NCBI GenBank assembly: GCA_009996515.1 | Contig: JAACZV010000001.1 | Span: 1-64,000, forward strand | Source: Comamonadaceae bacterium | GTDB taxonomy: Bacteria > Pseudomonadota > Gammaproteobacteria > Burkholderiales > Burkholderiaceae_C | DNA: 64,000 nt | Reading direction: 5' to 3' | Shown: piece after piece, positions 1 through 7,700 of the stretch | Layout: each line of letters opens with the position of its first letter | Position numbering within the stretch: position 1 is the stretch's first letter | The notes under the pieces: model-generated | What the model saw: the letters and a program-made list of their open reading frames with translations, nothing else | Told to the model about the DNA's origin: nothing | Database searches by the model: none | Translations under genes and position numbers: made by a program

Positions 1-317
1 ACCCGGCGACGCACACGGTCACCGTGCGCGTCGAGCTGCCCGCCGGCACCGCCGCCGCGCCGGGCGCCTTCGCACGCGCCTGGCTGCCGACGGCCGCGGG
101 CGGCGCCGACGCGGCGGCGCGCGTCTTCATCCCCAGCCGCGCGCTGCTGCGGCGCGCCGAGCTGCAGGCGGTCTACACCGTCGGCGCCGACGGCCGGCCG
201 CTGCTGCGCCAGGTGCGCACCGGCGCGGCCAGCGGCGACCAGGTCGAGGTGCTGTCGGGCCTCAGGGCGGGCGAGCGCATCGCGCTCGACCCCCAGCGGG
301 CGGCAGGGAGGCCGTGA
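1..317 (+). CDS. Efflux RND transporter periplasmic adaptor, C-terminal end (partial)
   Basis: Only the last 104 or so residues are in the window; the gene enters from the left in the frame of base 3. The visible part has the end of a membrane-proximal beta domain of the HlyD/AcrA kind: a IPSRALLRR stretch, then VYTVGADGRPLLRQVRTG and VLSGLRAGERIALDP, typical of the last strands of RND adaptors. Such adaptors bridge the inner-membrane pump and the outer-membrane channel in the periplasm. The stop codon overlaps the start of the RND pump gene (TGATG), which supports the assignment and an operon. The N-terminal lipoyl and hairpin domains lie outside, so the substrate class cannot be judged. Confidence 0.8.
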   Translation, partial: PATHTVTVRVELPAGTAAAPGAFARAWLPTAAGGADAAARVFIPSRALLRRAELQAVYTVGADGRPLLRQVRTGAASGDQVEVLSGLRAGERIALDPQRAAGRP

Positions 318-3300
318 TGGAACTCGGCATCTCCGGGCGCATCGCCCGCTTCTTCCAGTCGGCCCAGATCACGCCGCTGCTGGCGCTGGTGGCGCTGCTG
401 CTGGGCATCTTCGCCGTGGCGGTCACGCCGCGCGAGGAAGAGCCGCAGATCAACGTGACCATGGCCAACGTGCTGATCCCCTTCCCCGGCGCCGCCGTGC
501 AGGACGTGGAGCAGATGGTGGCCACGCCCGCCGAGCAGGTGCTGTCGCGGATGGCCGGCGTGGAGCATGTGATGAGCGTGTCGCGCCCCGGTATGGCCGT
601 GATGACGGTGCAGTTCAAGGTCGGCGTGCCGCGCACCGAGGCGCTGGTGCGGCTGTACGACACGGTGCAGTCCCATGCCGACTGGCTGCCGGCCTCGCTG
701 GGCACGGGCACGCCGCTGGTCAAGCCCAAGGGCATCGACGACGTGCCCATCGTCACGCTGACGCTGTTCGCCAAGGATGCCGACACCGGCGCGTTCGATC
801 TGGAGCGCATCGCCCACAGCCTGGAGGCCGACCTCAAGCGCGTGCCCGGCACGCGCGAGGTGACGACGCTGGGCGGCCCCGGCCGCGCCATCCGTGTCGA
901 GCTGGACCCGGCGCGCCTGGCCGCCGCGGGCCTGGGCGTGGCCGAGCTGCGCCAGGCGCTGCAGGCCGCCAACAGCGGCGCGGCGGCCGGCCAGCTCGTG
1001 GCGGGCGACCGTGCCGTCGACGTCGAGGCCGGCCCCTTCCTGCGCGATGCGCGCGAGCTGGCCCAGCTCGTCGTCGGCGCGCGCAACGGCCGCCCGGTCT
1101 ACCTCGCCGACGTGGCGCAGGTGGTCGACGGGCCGCTGCCGGCGCAGCGCTATGTCTGGCACGGCAGCCAGGGCCGGGAGTACCCGGCCGTGACGGTGTC
1201 CGTCACGAAGAAGCCGGGCGAGAACGCCATCGAGGTGGCCGACGCGCTGATGCGGCGCGTGGCCGAGCTGCGCAACACCGTGATCCCGCACGGCGTGGAG
1301 GTGGCCGAGACGCGCAACTACGGCGCCACGGCCAACGACAAGGCCGTGAAACTGATGCAGAAGCTGGGCTTCGCGACCGCGTCCGTCGTCGCGCTGGTCT
1401 TCCTCGCGCTCGGGCGGCGCGAGGCGGCCATCGTCGGCAGTGCGGTCATCCTGACGCTGACCGTCACGCTGTTCGCCTCCTGGGCCTGGGGCTTCACGCT
1501 GAACCGGGTGTCGCTGTTCGCGCTGATCTTCTCGATCGGCATCCTCGTCGACGACGCCATCGTCGTCGTCGAGAACATCCACCGCCACATGGCGCTGCAC
1601 CCGCAGAAGTCGCTGGCCGAACTGATCCCCGGCGCCGTGGACGAGGTGGGCGGCCCGACCATCCTGGCCACGCTGACCGTCATCGCCGCGCTGCTGCCCA
1701 TGGCCTTTGTGTCGGGCCTGATGGGGCCGTACATGAGCCCCATCCCCATCAACGCGAGCATGGGCATGCTGCTGTCGCTCGCGATCGCCTTCGTCGTGAC
1801 GCCCTGGCTGGCGCGGCTGTGGCTGAAGCACACCGGCCACGCCGCAGCGGCCGGCCACGGCCTGGCCGCCCGGCTGGGCCCGCTGTTCGAGCGCGTGTTC
1901 CGCCCGCTGCTGGACGATGCGCGCGGCGGCCGCAACCGCCGCTGGCTGGCCGGCGGTGTGGCCGGCCTCATCGCGCTGTCGCTGGCGCTGCCGGCACTGG
2001 GCCTGGTGGTGCTGAAGATGCTGCCCTTCGACAACAAGTCGGAGTTCCAGGTCGTCGTCGACATGCCGGCCGGCACGCCACTGGAGCGCACGGCCGCCGT
2101 GCTGCGCGAGCTGGGCGCCTTCGTCGCGCAGCAGCCCGAGGTGACCGACTACCAGGCCTATGCCGGCCTGGCCGCACCGATCAACTTCAACGGCCTGGTG
2201 CGCCAGTACTACCTGCGCGCCGGCGGCGAGGTGGGTGACCTGCAGGTCAATCTGGTGGACAAGCATCAGCGCAGCGCGCAGAGCCACGCGATCGCGATGC
2301 GCATGCGCCCGGCGCTGCAGCAGATCGGCCGGCGCCATGGCGCCAACGTGAAGGTCGTCGAGGTGCCGCCTGGCCCGCCGGTGCTCGCGCCCATCGTGGC
2401 CGAGATCTACGGCCCCGACGCCGGCGGCCGCCAGCAGGTGGCGCGCGCCGTGCGCCGCGTGTTCGAGCAGACGCCCGGCATCGTCGACGTGGACGACTCG
2501 GGCATCGCCGCCGCGCCCAGGAAGCTGCTGCAGGTGGACCGCCGCAAGGCGGCGCTGCTGGGCGTGCCGCAGTCGGCCATCGTGTCGACGCTGTCCGCGG
2601 GCCTCGCCGGCGAGGCCGCCACCTGGCTGCACGACGGCAGCAAATACCCGGCCAGCGCCTGGCTGCAGCTGCCGGCCTCCGCCCAGGGCGACCTCGACAC
2701 GCTGCTGCAGCTGGGCGTGCGCGGCGCAGCGGGCGCGCTGGTGCCGCTGCGCGAGCTCGTCACCGTCAGCGACGGCCTGCGCGAGCAGCCGGTGTTCCAC
2801 AAGGACGGCCTGCCGCTGCACTTCGTCGTCGGCGACATGGCCGGCACGCTGGACAGCCCGCTGTACGGCATGTTCCGCATGCGCGGCGCGCTCGCCCAGC
2901 TCGCCACGCCCGACGGCGGCACACTGGCCGAGACCTTCATCCACCCGCCCAGCGACGCCTGGCGCGGCTACACGCTGAAGTGGGACGGCGAGTGGCAGGT
3001 CACCTACGAGACCTTCCGCGACATGGGCGCCGCCTACGCCGTGGGCCTGGTGCTGATCTACCTGCTGGTCGTCGCGCAGTTCGGTTCCTACCTGACGCCG
3101 CTCATCATCATGGCGCCCATCCCGCTGACGCTGGTGGGCGTGCTGCCGGGCCATGCGCTGCTGGGTGCGCAGTTCACGGCCACCAGCATGATCGGCATGA
3201 TCGCGCTGGCCGGCATCATCGTGCGCAACTCCATCCTGCTGGTGGACTTCATCCGGCTGGAGGTGTCGCAGGGCCGCCCGCTGAAGGAGGCCGTCGTGCA

Positions 3301-3514
3301 CTCCGCGGCGACGCGGGCCCAGCCCATCGTGCTGACCGGCCTGGCCGCGATGCTGGGTGCCTTCTTCATCCTCGACGACCCCATCTTCAACGGGCTGGCG
3401 ATCTCGCTGATCTTCGGCATCCTGGTCAGCACGCTGCTGACCCTGGTCGTCATCCCGTTGCTGTACTTCGTGGCCTACCGCCACGCTTTCACTGACACAA
3501 GGAGTGACTCATGA
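317..3514 (+). CDS. Efflux RND transporter permease (inner-membrane proton antiporter)
   Basis: About 1065 residues, the normal size for AcrB/MexB-type pumps, which export drugs or other small molecules using the proton gradient. A first membrane segment lies near residues 12-35. The TM4 motif GILVDDAIVVVENIHRH, near residues 406-422, carries the paired aspartates of the proton relay. A TM10 segment near residue 965 reads AGIIVRNSILLVDF, with Arg where AcrB has its essential Lys. Two large periplasmic loops follow TM1 and TM7 as expected. ATG at 317 overlaps the adaptor stop; GTG at 314 is an alternative start. The downstream DUF2892 gene overlaps by four bases (ATGA). No outer-membrane channel gene is visible, so it may lie upstream or elsewhere. 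Substrate unknown. Confidence 0.93.
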   Translation: MELGISGRIARFFQSAQITPLLALVALLLGIFAVAVTPREEEPQINVTMANVLIPFPGAAVQDVEQMVATPAEQVLSRMAGVEHVMSVSRPGMAVMTVQFKVGVPRTEALVRLYDTVQSHADWLPASLGTGTPLVKPKGIDDVPIVTLTLFAKDADTGAFDLERIAHSLEADLKRVPGTREVTTLGGPGRAIRVELDPARLAAAGLGVAELRQALQAANSGAAAGQLVAGDRAVDVEAGPFLRDARELAQLVVGARNGRPVYLADVAQVVDGPLPAQRYVWHGSQGREYPAVTVSVTKKPGENAIEVADALMRRVAELRNTVIPHGVEVAETRNYGATANDKAVKLMQKLGFATASVVALVFLALGRREAAIVGSAVILTLTVTLFASWAWGFTLNRVSLFALIFSIGILVDDAIVVVENIHRHMALHPQKSLAELIPGAVDEVGGPTILATLTVIAALLPMAFVSGLMGPYMSPIPINASMGMLLSLAIAFVVTPWLARLWLKHTGHAAAAGHGLAARLGPLFERVFRPLLDDARGGRNRRWLAGGVAGLIALSLALPALGLVVLKMLPFDNKSEFQVVVDMPAGTPLERTAAVLRELGAFVAQQPEVTDYQAYAGLAAPINFNGLVRQYYLRAGGEVGDLQVNLVDKHQRSAQSHAIAMRMRPALQQIGRRHGANVKVVEVPPGPPVLAPIVAEIYGPDAGGRQQVARAVRRVFEQTPGIVDVDDSGIAAAPRKLLQVDRRKAALLGVPQSAIVSTLSAGLAGEAATWLHDGSKYPASAWLQLPASAQGDLDTLLQLGVRGAAGALVPLRELVTVSDGLREQPVFHKDGLPLHFVVGDMAGTLDSPLYGMFRMRGALAQLATPDGGTLAETFIHPPSDAWRGYTLKWDGEWQVTYETFRDMGAAYAVGLVLIYLLVVAQFGSYLTPLIIMAPIPLTLVGVLPGHALLGAQFTATSMIGMIALAGIIVRNSILLVDFIRLEVSQGRPLKEAVVHSAATRAQPIVLTGLAAMLGAFFILDDPIFNGLAISLIFGILVSTLLTLVVIPLLYFVAYRHAFTDTRSDS

Positions 3515-3720
3515 GTTCCTGGCAGATCGTCCGGCTGTTCGCCGGCAGCTTCATCCTGATCTCCCTGCTGCTCGGCGTGCCCGGCAGCCCGGCGTTCGTC
3601 AGCAGCTGGTGGCTGGCCTTCACGGCCTTCGTCGGCGCGAACCTGCTGCAGAGCGCCATCACGCGCTGGTGCCCGCTGGAGATCATCCTGCGCAAGCTCG
3701 GCGTGAAGAGCGGCTGCTGA
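3511..3720 (+). CDS. DUF2892 (YgaP-like) small inner-membrane protein
   Basis: A 69-residue protein with two hydrophobic helices (about residues 6-25 and 30-50) ending in the family-typical CPLEIILRKLGVK signature. Such proteins are small inner-membrane proteins of unknown role, sometimes found beside rhodanese domains; no rhodanese domain is present here. Its ATG overlaps the stop of the RND pump (ATGA), so it is almost certainly translated with the pump, and its presence in the efflux operon is the main clue to its context. The conserved Cys after the second helix is present. No catalytic function can be assigned. Confidence 0.85.
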   Translation: MSSWQIVRLFAGSFILISLLLGVPGSPAFVSSWWLAFTAFVGANLLQSAITRWCPLEIILRKLGVKSGC

Positions 3721-3728
3721 GCAGGCTC

Positions 3729-4343
3729 ATGACCGATCCCGCCGCCGCGTCCTGGGACGCCCGCTTCTCGACGCCGGACTATGTGTTCGGCACCGAACCC
3801 AACCACTGGCTGGCCGCCCAGGCCCACCGCTGGCCGCCGGGCGCGCGCGTGCTGTGCGTGGCCGACGGCGAGGGGCGCAACAGCGTCTGGCTCGCGCGGC
3901 AGGGGCTGGCCGTCGAGGCCTTCGATGTGTCCGCCGTCGGGCTCGACAAGGCCCGGCGGCTGGCCGCCGACGCTGGCGTCGCGGTGAACTATGTGCAGGC
4001 CGGCTGCGACGACTACGACTGGCCCGTCGGCACGCTGGACGGCGTGGCCGCGATCTTCGTGCAGTTCGCCGACCCGGCGCTGCGCGAACGGCTGTTCCGG
4101 CACATGAGGCAGGCCCTCAGGCCGGGCGGCCTGATCGTGCTGCAGGGCTACACGCCCGAGCAGCTGGCGTTCGGCACCGGCGGGCCCCGCGAGCCGTCGC
4201 ACCTCTACACCGAGGCGCTGCTGCGCGAGCATTTCGGCGACATGGAGCTGCTGGCGCTGCAGCGCTACGAGCGCGTGCTGGACGAGGGCGCCGGCCACCG
4301 CGGGCCTTCGGCGCTGATCGGCCTGGTCGCCCGGCGCCGCTGA
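3729..4343 (+). CDS. Class I SAM-dependent methyltransferase
   Basis: A 204-residue Rossmann-type methyltransferase. Motif I is VLCVADGEGRN at residues 41-51. An acidic residue ends the second strand (EAFDVS, residues 63-68). A post-motif loop has LRPGGLIVLQGY at residues 130-141. The N-terminal WDARFSTPDYVFGTEPN signature is common to a bacterial family of small-molecule methyltransferases distantly like TehB. It begins 8 bases after the DUF2892 stop and probably belongs to the same operon as the RND pump. A longer in-frame reading up to 3504 exists, but ATG at 3729 gives the family-typical N-terminus. Substrate unknown. It converges on dnaB with only 28 bases between, without a convincing terminator. 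Confidence 0.85.
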   Translation: MTDPAAASWDARFSTPDYVFGTEPNHWLAAQAHRWPPGARVLCVADGEGRNSVWLARQGLAVEAFDVSAVGLDKARRLAADAGVAVNYVQAGCDDYDWPVGTLDGVAAIFVQFADPALRERLFRHMRQALRPGGLIVLQGYTPEQLAFGTGGPREPSHLYTEALLREHFGDMELLALQRYERVLDEGAGHRGPSALIGLVARRR

Positions 4344-4371
4344 GCGGGCGCCACCGGCCGAGTGCGGCCGC

Positions 4372-5796
4372 TCAGTACTCGTCGCGTTCCACGCCCACAT
4401 AGCCGGGCGCGAGGTTCTCGAACTTGGTGTGCATGCGCTGGAAGGCCAGCTTCACCGTGCCCACCGGGCCGTTACGCTGCTTGGCGATGATGATCTCGGC
4501 CACGCCCGGCTCCTTGCACTCGTCCTTGGTGTAGTACTCGTCGCGGTAGATGAACATGATGATGTCGGCGTCCTGCTCGATGGCGCCGGATTCGCGCAGG
4601 TCGGACATCATGGGCCGCTTGTCGGGGCGCTGCTCCACCGAACGATTCAGCTGCGACAGCGCGATGACGGGGCACTTCAGCTCCTTGGCCAGCGCCTTCA
4701 GGCCGCGCGAGATTTCGCCCAGCACCGTCGCGCGGTTCTCCTCGTTGCCGCCGCCGTTGCCGGTCATCAGCTGCAGGTAGTCGATGACGATCAGCCCCAG
4801 CTGGCCGCAGATGCGGGCCTGGCGGCGCGCACGGGCGCGCACCTCCGAGGGGCTGAGGCCGGGGCTCTCGTCGATGAAGATGCTGGCCTTGCCCAGCTTG
4901 TCGACGGCCTCGGAGAGCCGGCCCCATTCGTCGTCCTTGAGCTGGCCGGTGCGCAGATGGCTCTGGTCGATGCGGCCGATGGAGCCCACCATACGCAGCG
5001 CCAGCTGCGCGGCGCCCATTTCCATCGAGTAGATGACGACCGGCAGGCCCTCGTTGATGGCCACGTTCTCGGCGATGTTGACCGCGAACGCGGTCTTGCC
5101 CATGGAGGGGCGCGCCGCCAGCACGATGAGGTCGCCCGGCTGCAGGCCGGCGGTCTGCTTGTCGAGGTCATAGAAGCCGGTGCGCACGCCGGTGACGTCC
5201 TGATGCCCGGCCTCGGCCAGCTCGTTGACGCGGTCGATCAGCGCGACGACGAGGTTGTCCATGCTCTGGAAGCCCTGGCGGCTGCGCGAACCCTCCTCGC
5301 CGATGCGGAAGATCTTGCCCTCGGCCTCGTCCAGGATCTGCGTGACGGCGCGGCCCTGCGGGTTCAGCGCGGCCGTGGCGATCTCATCGGACGTGGCCAC
5401 CAGCTTGCGCAGGATGGCGCGCTCCCGGACGATCTCGGCATAGCGGCGCAGGTTGGCGGCGCTGGGCACGCTCTGCGCCAGCGCGTTCAGATAGGCCAGG
5501 CCGCCGCACTCCTCGGCGCGGCCCACGGACGTGAGCTCGTCGAAGACGGTGACGACGTCGGCGGGCTTGCCCGCGTTGATGAGCTTGCCGACCGCGGCAT
5601 ACACATGCTTGTGCTCGAAGCGGTAGAAGTCGCCCTCGGTCAGCAGGTCGGCGGCCTTGTCCCAGGCCGAGTTGTCGATCAGCAGGCCGCCCAGCACGCT
5701 CTGCTCGGCCTCCACCGAGTGCGGTGGCACGCGCAGGCGCGCAACCTCGTCATCGGGCGGCGCGGCGGAGGAGGAGGCGGGAAAGATCGCGGACAT
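4372..5796 (-). CDS. dnaB: Replicative DNA helicase DnaB
   Basis: A 474-residue hexameric 5'-3' helicase that unwinds DNA at the fork and interacts with primase. The N-terminal DnaB domain (VPPHSVEAEQSVLGGLL, residues 23-39) leads into the RecA-like motor: Walker A RPSMGKT at 229-235, YSMEM shortly after, Walker B LIVIDYLQLM, and a C-terminal RDEYY region. An in-frame extension up to 5934 exists, but it runs through an apparent terminator and lacks family similarity, so ATG at 5796 is chosen. It is the last gene of the rpsF-priB-rpsR-rplI run, 155 bases after rplI. A perfect DnaA-box sequence sits immediately before the start codon (see separate entry). No intein is present. Confidence 0.97.
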   Translation of the reverse strand: MSAIFPASSSAAPPDDEVARLRVPPHSVEAEQSVLGGLLIDNSAWDKAADLLTEGDFYRFEHKHVYAAVGKLINAGKPADVVTVFDELTSVGRAEECGGLAYLNALAQSVPSAANLRRYAEIVRERAILRKLVATSDEIATAALNPQGRAVTQILDEAEGKIFRIGEEGSRSRQGFQSMDNLVVALIDRVNELAEAGHQDVTGVRTGFYDLDKQTAGLQPGDLIVLAARPSMGKTAFAVNIAENVAINEGLPVVIYSMEMGAAQLALRMVGSIGRIDQSHLRTGQLKDDEWGRLSEAVDKLGKASIFIDESPGLSPSEVRARARRQARICGQLGLIVIDYLQLMTGNGGGNEENRATVLGEISRGLKALAKELKCPVIALSQLNRSVEQRPDKRPMMSDLRESGAIEQDADIIMFIYRDEYYTKDECKEPGVAEIIIAKQRNGPVGTVKLAFQRMHTKFENLAPGYVGVERDEY

Positions 5797-5799
5797 GCC

Positions 5800-5808
5800 T
5801 GTGGATAA
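5800..5808 (-). promoter_or_regulatory. DnaA-box consensus immediately upstream of dnaB start
   Basis: On the minus strand the sequence is TTATCCACA followed by GGC and the dnaB ATG. This matches the high-affinity DnaA box (TTATNCACA) at all positions. A second, poorer TTCACAG lies a few bases upstream. The box occupies the place where a ribosome-binding site would be. I see the sequence; binding and regulation are inferred. Confidence 0.5.
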
Positions 5809-5869
5809 AGCTGTGAACGGACTGGGGGCAAGCGGTGGAAGGCGCGGGAAAACGCATTCCGCAAAGACA

Positions 5870-5901
5870 GAAGGCCGAAACCCCTGCGGGCCTCGGCCTT
5901 C
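5870..5901 (-). terminator. Hairpin between rplI and dnaB, possible weak terminator
   Basis: Nine-base arms GAAGGCCGA and TCGGCCTTC enclose a 14-base loop that can pair further (CCC with GGG). The T-tract is poor on the minus strand (TGTCTTT) and short on the plus strand (TTT). It may partly separate dnaB from the ribosomal-protein genes rather than end transcription completely. Confidence 0.4.
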
Positions 5902-5951
5902 TTTCGATGTTGCGGCGACCGAGGGTCTCCGCACATCAGGGGAAGCGAGAT

Positions 5952-6404
5952 TTACTCGGCTTCGGCAACCACCTGGACGCTGATCTCGACGACCACGTCC
6001 GTGTGGGCGGCGACGTTCACCGGGAACTCGCCGACGGTCTTCAACGGGCCGTTGGGCAGCCGCACTTGCGACTTGGCGATGGGCGAACCCAGCTTGGTCA
6101 GCGCGTCGGCGACGTCGGCGTTGGTGACGGAGCCGAACAGGCGGCCGTCCACACCGGCCTTCTGGGCGATGCGCACGGTCTTGCCGGCCAGGGCCTCACC
6201 CAGCTTCTGGGCGGCAGCCAGCTTCTCGGCGGCGATCTTTTCCAGTTCGGCGCGCTTGGCTTCGAATTCCTTGATCGCGGCCTCGGTGGCGCGGCGAGCG
6301 GCCTTGGTCGGGATCAGGAAGTTGCGGGCGTAGCCGTCCTTGACCTTGACGACATCGCCGAGGTTGCCGAGGTTGGCGACTTTTTCGAGCAGGATCACTT
6401 GCAT
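5952..6404 (-). CDS. rplI: 50S ribosomal protein L9
   Basis: A 150-residue protein of the usual bacterial length. The N-terminal rRNA-binding domain opens with [22 protein letters not shown] and contains [13 protein letters not shown], the L9 signature. A long charged helix (about 43-75) links it to the C-terminal domain. L9 binds 23S rRNA near the L1 stalk and helps maintain reading frame. A strong AAGGAG ribosome-binding site lies about 10 bases before the ATG and overlaps the rpsR stop codon, so translation of the two is probably coupled. Fourth gene in rpsF-priB-rpsR-rplI. Confidence 0.98.
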   Translation of the reverse strand: MQVILLEKVANLGNLGDVVKVKDGYARNFLIPTKAARRATEAAIKEFEAKRAELEKIAAEKLAAAQKLGEALAGKTVRIAQKAGVDGRLFGSVTNADVADALTKLGSPIAKSQVRLPNGPLKTVGEFPVNVAAHTDVVVEISVQVVAEAE

Positions 6405-6416
6405 GTCGTCAGCTCC

Positions 6417-6707
6417 TTAGACCTTGTGCTGGTCGCTGTACGGCAGCAGGGCCAGGAAGCGCGCACGCTTGATGGCGACCGTCAGCTGACGCTGGAAGAA
6501 GGCACGCGTGCCGGTCAGGCGAGCGGGCGTGATCTTGCCGTTCTCGGCGACGAAATCGCGCAGCGTGTCGATGTCCTTGTAGTCGATCTGCTCGACACCG
6601 GCGACGGTGAAGCGGCAGAAACGCTTGCGGCGGAACAGCAGCGATTGTTGGTTGCGCTTGGGCTTCTTGTCCTTGGAGAAGCGACCTTTACCACGGGGCG
6701 GGGGCAT
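6417..6707 (-). CDS. rpsR: 30S ribosomal protein S18
   Basis: A 96-residue protein, slightly longer than the 75-residue enterobacterial form because of a basic N-terminal tail ([18 protein letters not shown]). The conserved core has [15 protein letters not shown], then [18 protein letters not shown], and ends in [14 protein letters not shown]18 pairs with S6 on the 30S platform; its partner rpsF is two genes upstream. An AGAGG motif precedes the ATG. It lies 44 bases after priB and 12 before rplI, inside the S6 operon. Confidence 0.98.
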   Translation of the reverse strand: MPPPRGKGRFSKDKKPKRNQQSLLFRRKRFCRFTVAGVEQIDYKDIDTLRDFVAENGKITPARLTGTRAFFQRQLTVAIKRARFLALLPYSDQHKV

Positions 6708-6751
6708 AGTGGACCTCTGTTAAATCTATCCGGATTCAATACATCCGGGTT

Positions 6752-7045
6752 CTACGAAGCAGCGGGCTCGATCTCGGTCACGTGGGCGATGAAGCCCCGG
6801 CCGTTGCGCTGGTGGGTCAGGAAGCCGCGGAAGACCGCGACGCCACCGACTCCCAGCGCCTGCAACTGCTTGGCCACCTCGCCCACCGCAACCGCCTTGA
6901 TCTCCAGCGAGACCTTGCGCGGCTTGCCGGCTTCGATGACTTCGGACTCGGCCTTGAGGCTTGCGTCCAGGGCCATCAGCCCGGCGGGGGTGTAGCGAAC
7001 TTGACCGAGTTGCTGGATCTGCGCCGACAGTGAAAGCTGGTTCAC
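6752..7045 (-). CDS. priB: Primosomal replication protein N (PriB)
   Basis: A 97-residue single OB-fold protein of normal PriB length. It opens MNQLSLSAQIQQLGQVRYTP and keeps the VFRGFLTHQRNGRGFIAHV stretch seen in beta- and gammaproteobacterial PriB. PriB is a dimer that stabilises PriA on single-stranded DNA during replication restart and helps load DnaB, whose gene lies in the same cluster. The start is GTG at 7045, with no strong ribosome-binding site, so expression may depend on coupling to rpsF, whose stop lies 50 bases upstream. Position between rpsF and rpsR is the classic arrangement. Confidence 0.95.
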   Translation of the reverse strand: MNQLSLSAQIQQLGQVRYTPAGLMALDASLKAESEVIEAGKPRKVSLEIKAVAVGEVAKQLQALGVGGVAVFRGFLTHQRNGRGFIAHVTEIEPAAS

Positions 7046-7095
7046 GCGTGGGCGCTGCTGCTCGAAAAACCTGGTTCTTTAGCGATGAGCTGGGC

Positions 7096-7458
7096 TCAGG
7101 CCGCTTCTTGCTGCGGCGCCTTGCGGGCTTCTTCGCGCTCGACGGCCTTCATCATGACCGAGGGGGTCGTGATGGCCTTGTCCTGGACCACGGTGAGGTG
7201 GCGCAGCACGGCGTCGTTGAAGCGGAAGCCGGTCTCGAGCTCAGCCAGGACTTCCTTGCTGCACTCGATGTTCAGGCACAGGTAGTGGGCCTTGGCGAGC
7301 TTCTGGATCAGGTAAGCCATCTGGCGACGGCCCCAGTCCTCGACCCGGTGCACGACACCGCCGCCGGCGGTGATCAGGCCCTTGTAGCGCTCCAGCATGG
7401 CCGGAACCTGTTCGCTTTGATCCGGATGGATCAGCAGAACGATTTCGTAGTGACGCAT
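7096..7458 (-). CDS. rpsF: 30S ribosomal protein S6
   Basis: A 120-residue protein beginning [19 protein letters not shown], with the S6 ferredoxin-like fold motifs [16 protein letters not shown] and HYLCLNIEC, and an alanine/glutamate-rich C-terminal tail. S6 binds 16S rRNA together with S18, encoded two genes downstream. A good AAGGAG site precedes the ATG. First gene of its operon: a clear promoter-like pair and a stem-loop that may be the S6:S18 autoregulatory leader lie in the preceding 125 bases. Confidence 0.98.
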   Translation of the reverse strand: MRHYEIVLLIHPDQSEQVPAMLERYKGLITAGGGVVHRVEDWGRRQMAYLIQKLAKAHYLCLNIECSKEVLAELETGFRFNDAVLRHLTVVQDKAITTPSVMMKAVEREEARKAPQQEAA

Positions 7459-7474
7459 GTGTACTCCTTGTGGA

Positions 7475-7506
7475 TTCCAGCCCGGCGGGCTTGCCGGGCT
7501 GTGGAA
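7475..7506 (-). promoter_or_regulatory. Stem-loop in the rpsF leader, candidate S6:S18-responsive element
   Basis: On the minus strand arms AGCCCGGC and GCCGGGCT (8 bp) enclose an AAGCCC loop, and TTCC/GGAA pairs further out with a two-base bulge. It ends about 17 bases before the rpsF start and directly precedes the ribosome-binding site. S6:S18-binding leaders are known before rpsF in many bacteria. I cannot confirm the consensus bases here. Confidence 0.35.
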
Positions 7507-7553
7507 GCCGCGCCACGGCGTCTACACGTGGGTACGGCAAGGGGGAACCCGCG

Positions 7554-7582
7554 ATTCTAGCCTGGGAAGACCGATCTGCCAA
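7554..7582 (-). promoter_or_regulatory. Sigma70-like promoter of the rpsF-priB-rpsR-rplI operon
   Basis: On the minus strand TTGGCA and TAGAAT are spaced by exactly 17 bases, each matching the sigma70 consensus at five of six positions. The predicted start near 7547 gives a leader of about 90 bases containing the stem-loop at 7475-7506. Confidence 0.65.
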
Positions 7583-7590
7583 ATCCGACC

Positions 7591-7690
7591 CTTGCGCGGG
7601 CCGAGCGCCGGGCCGTACTGGCGATGTGCTCGCGGCTCGATGCCGCGAGCATCGCCGTCCCCTTGGGGGACCGGCCAAGGTACTCCTTGG
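7591..7690 (-). repeat. Multi-hairpin 3' element, copy A (downstream of the symporter gene)
   Basis: Read on the minus strand, this starts about ten bases after the symporter stop. It consists of CCAAGG/CCTTGG with a four-base loop, then a GTCCCC/GGGGAC hairpin. Next comes a bipartite stem GGCGA + TGCTCGCGG, loop, CCGCGAGCA + CA bulge + TCGCC (7620-7656). A GC-rich block reading GGCCCGGCGCTCGGCCCGC closes it, with two extra bases inserted near its end. The linkers recur in the same order and orientation at 58601-58805, with different but self-complementary stems. It abuts the rpsF promoter. Confidence 0.7.
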
Positions 7691-7700
7691 ACGAGGGGCT

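Noticed and set aside
173-3484. An open frame of about 1100 codons on the strand opposite the RND pump
   Set aside because: Long antisense frames arise readily in GC-rich coding DNA. The translation is low-complexity (His, Gln, Arg, Asp) with no domain, while the plus-strand frame is a full RND pump.
5797-5870. The DnaA box near dnaB as a replication origin
   Set aside because: Only one perfect box and one poor one are seen, with no AT-rich unwinding region and no dnaA, dnaN or gyrB nearby.
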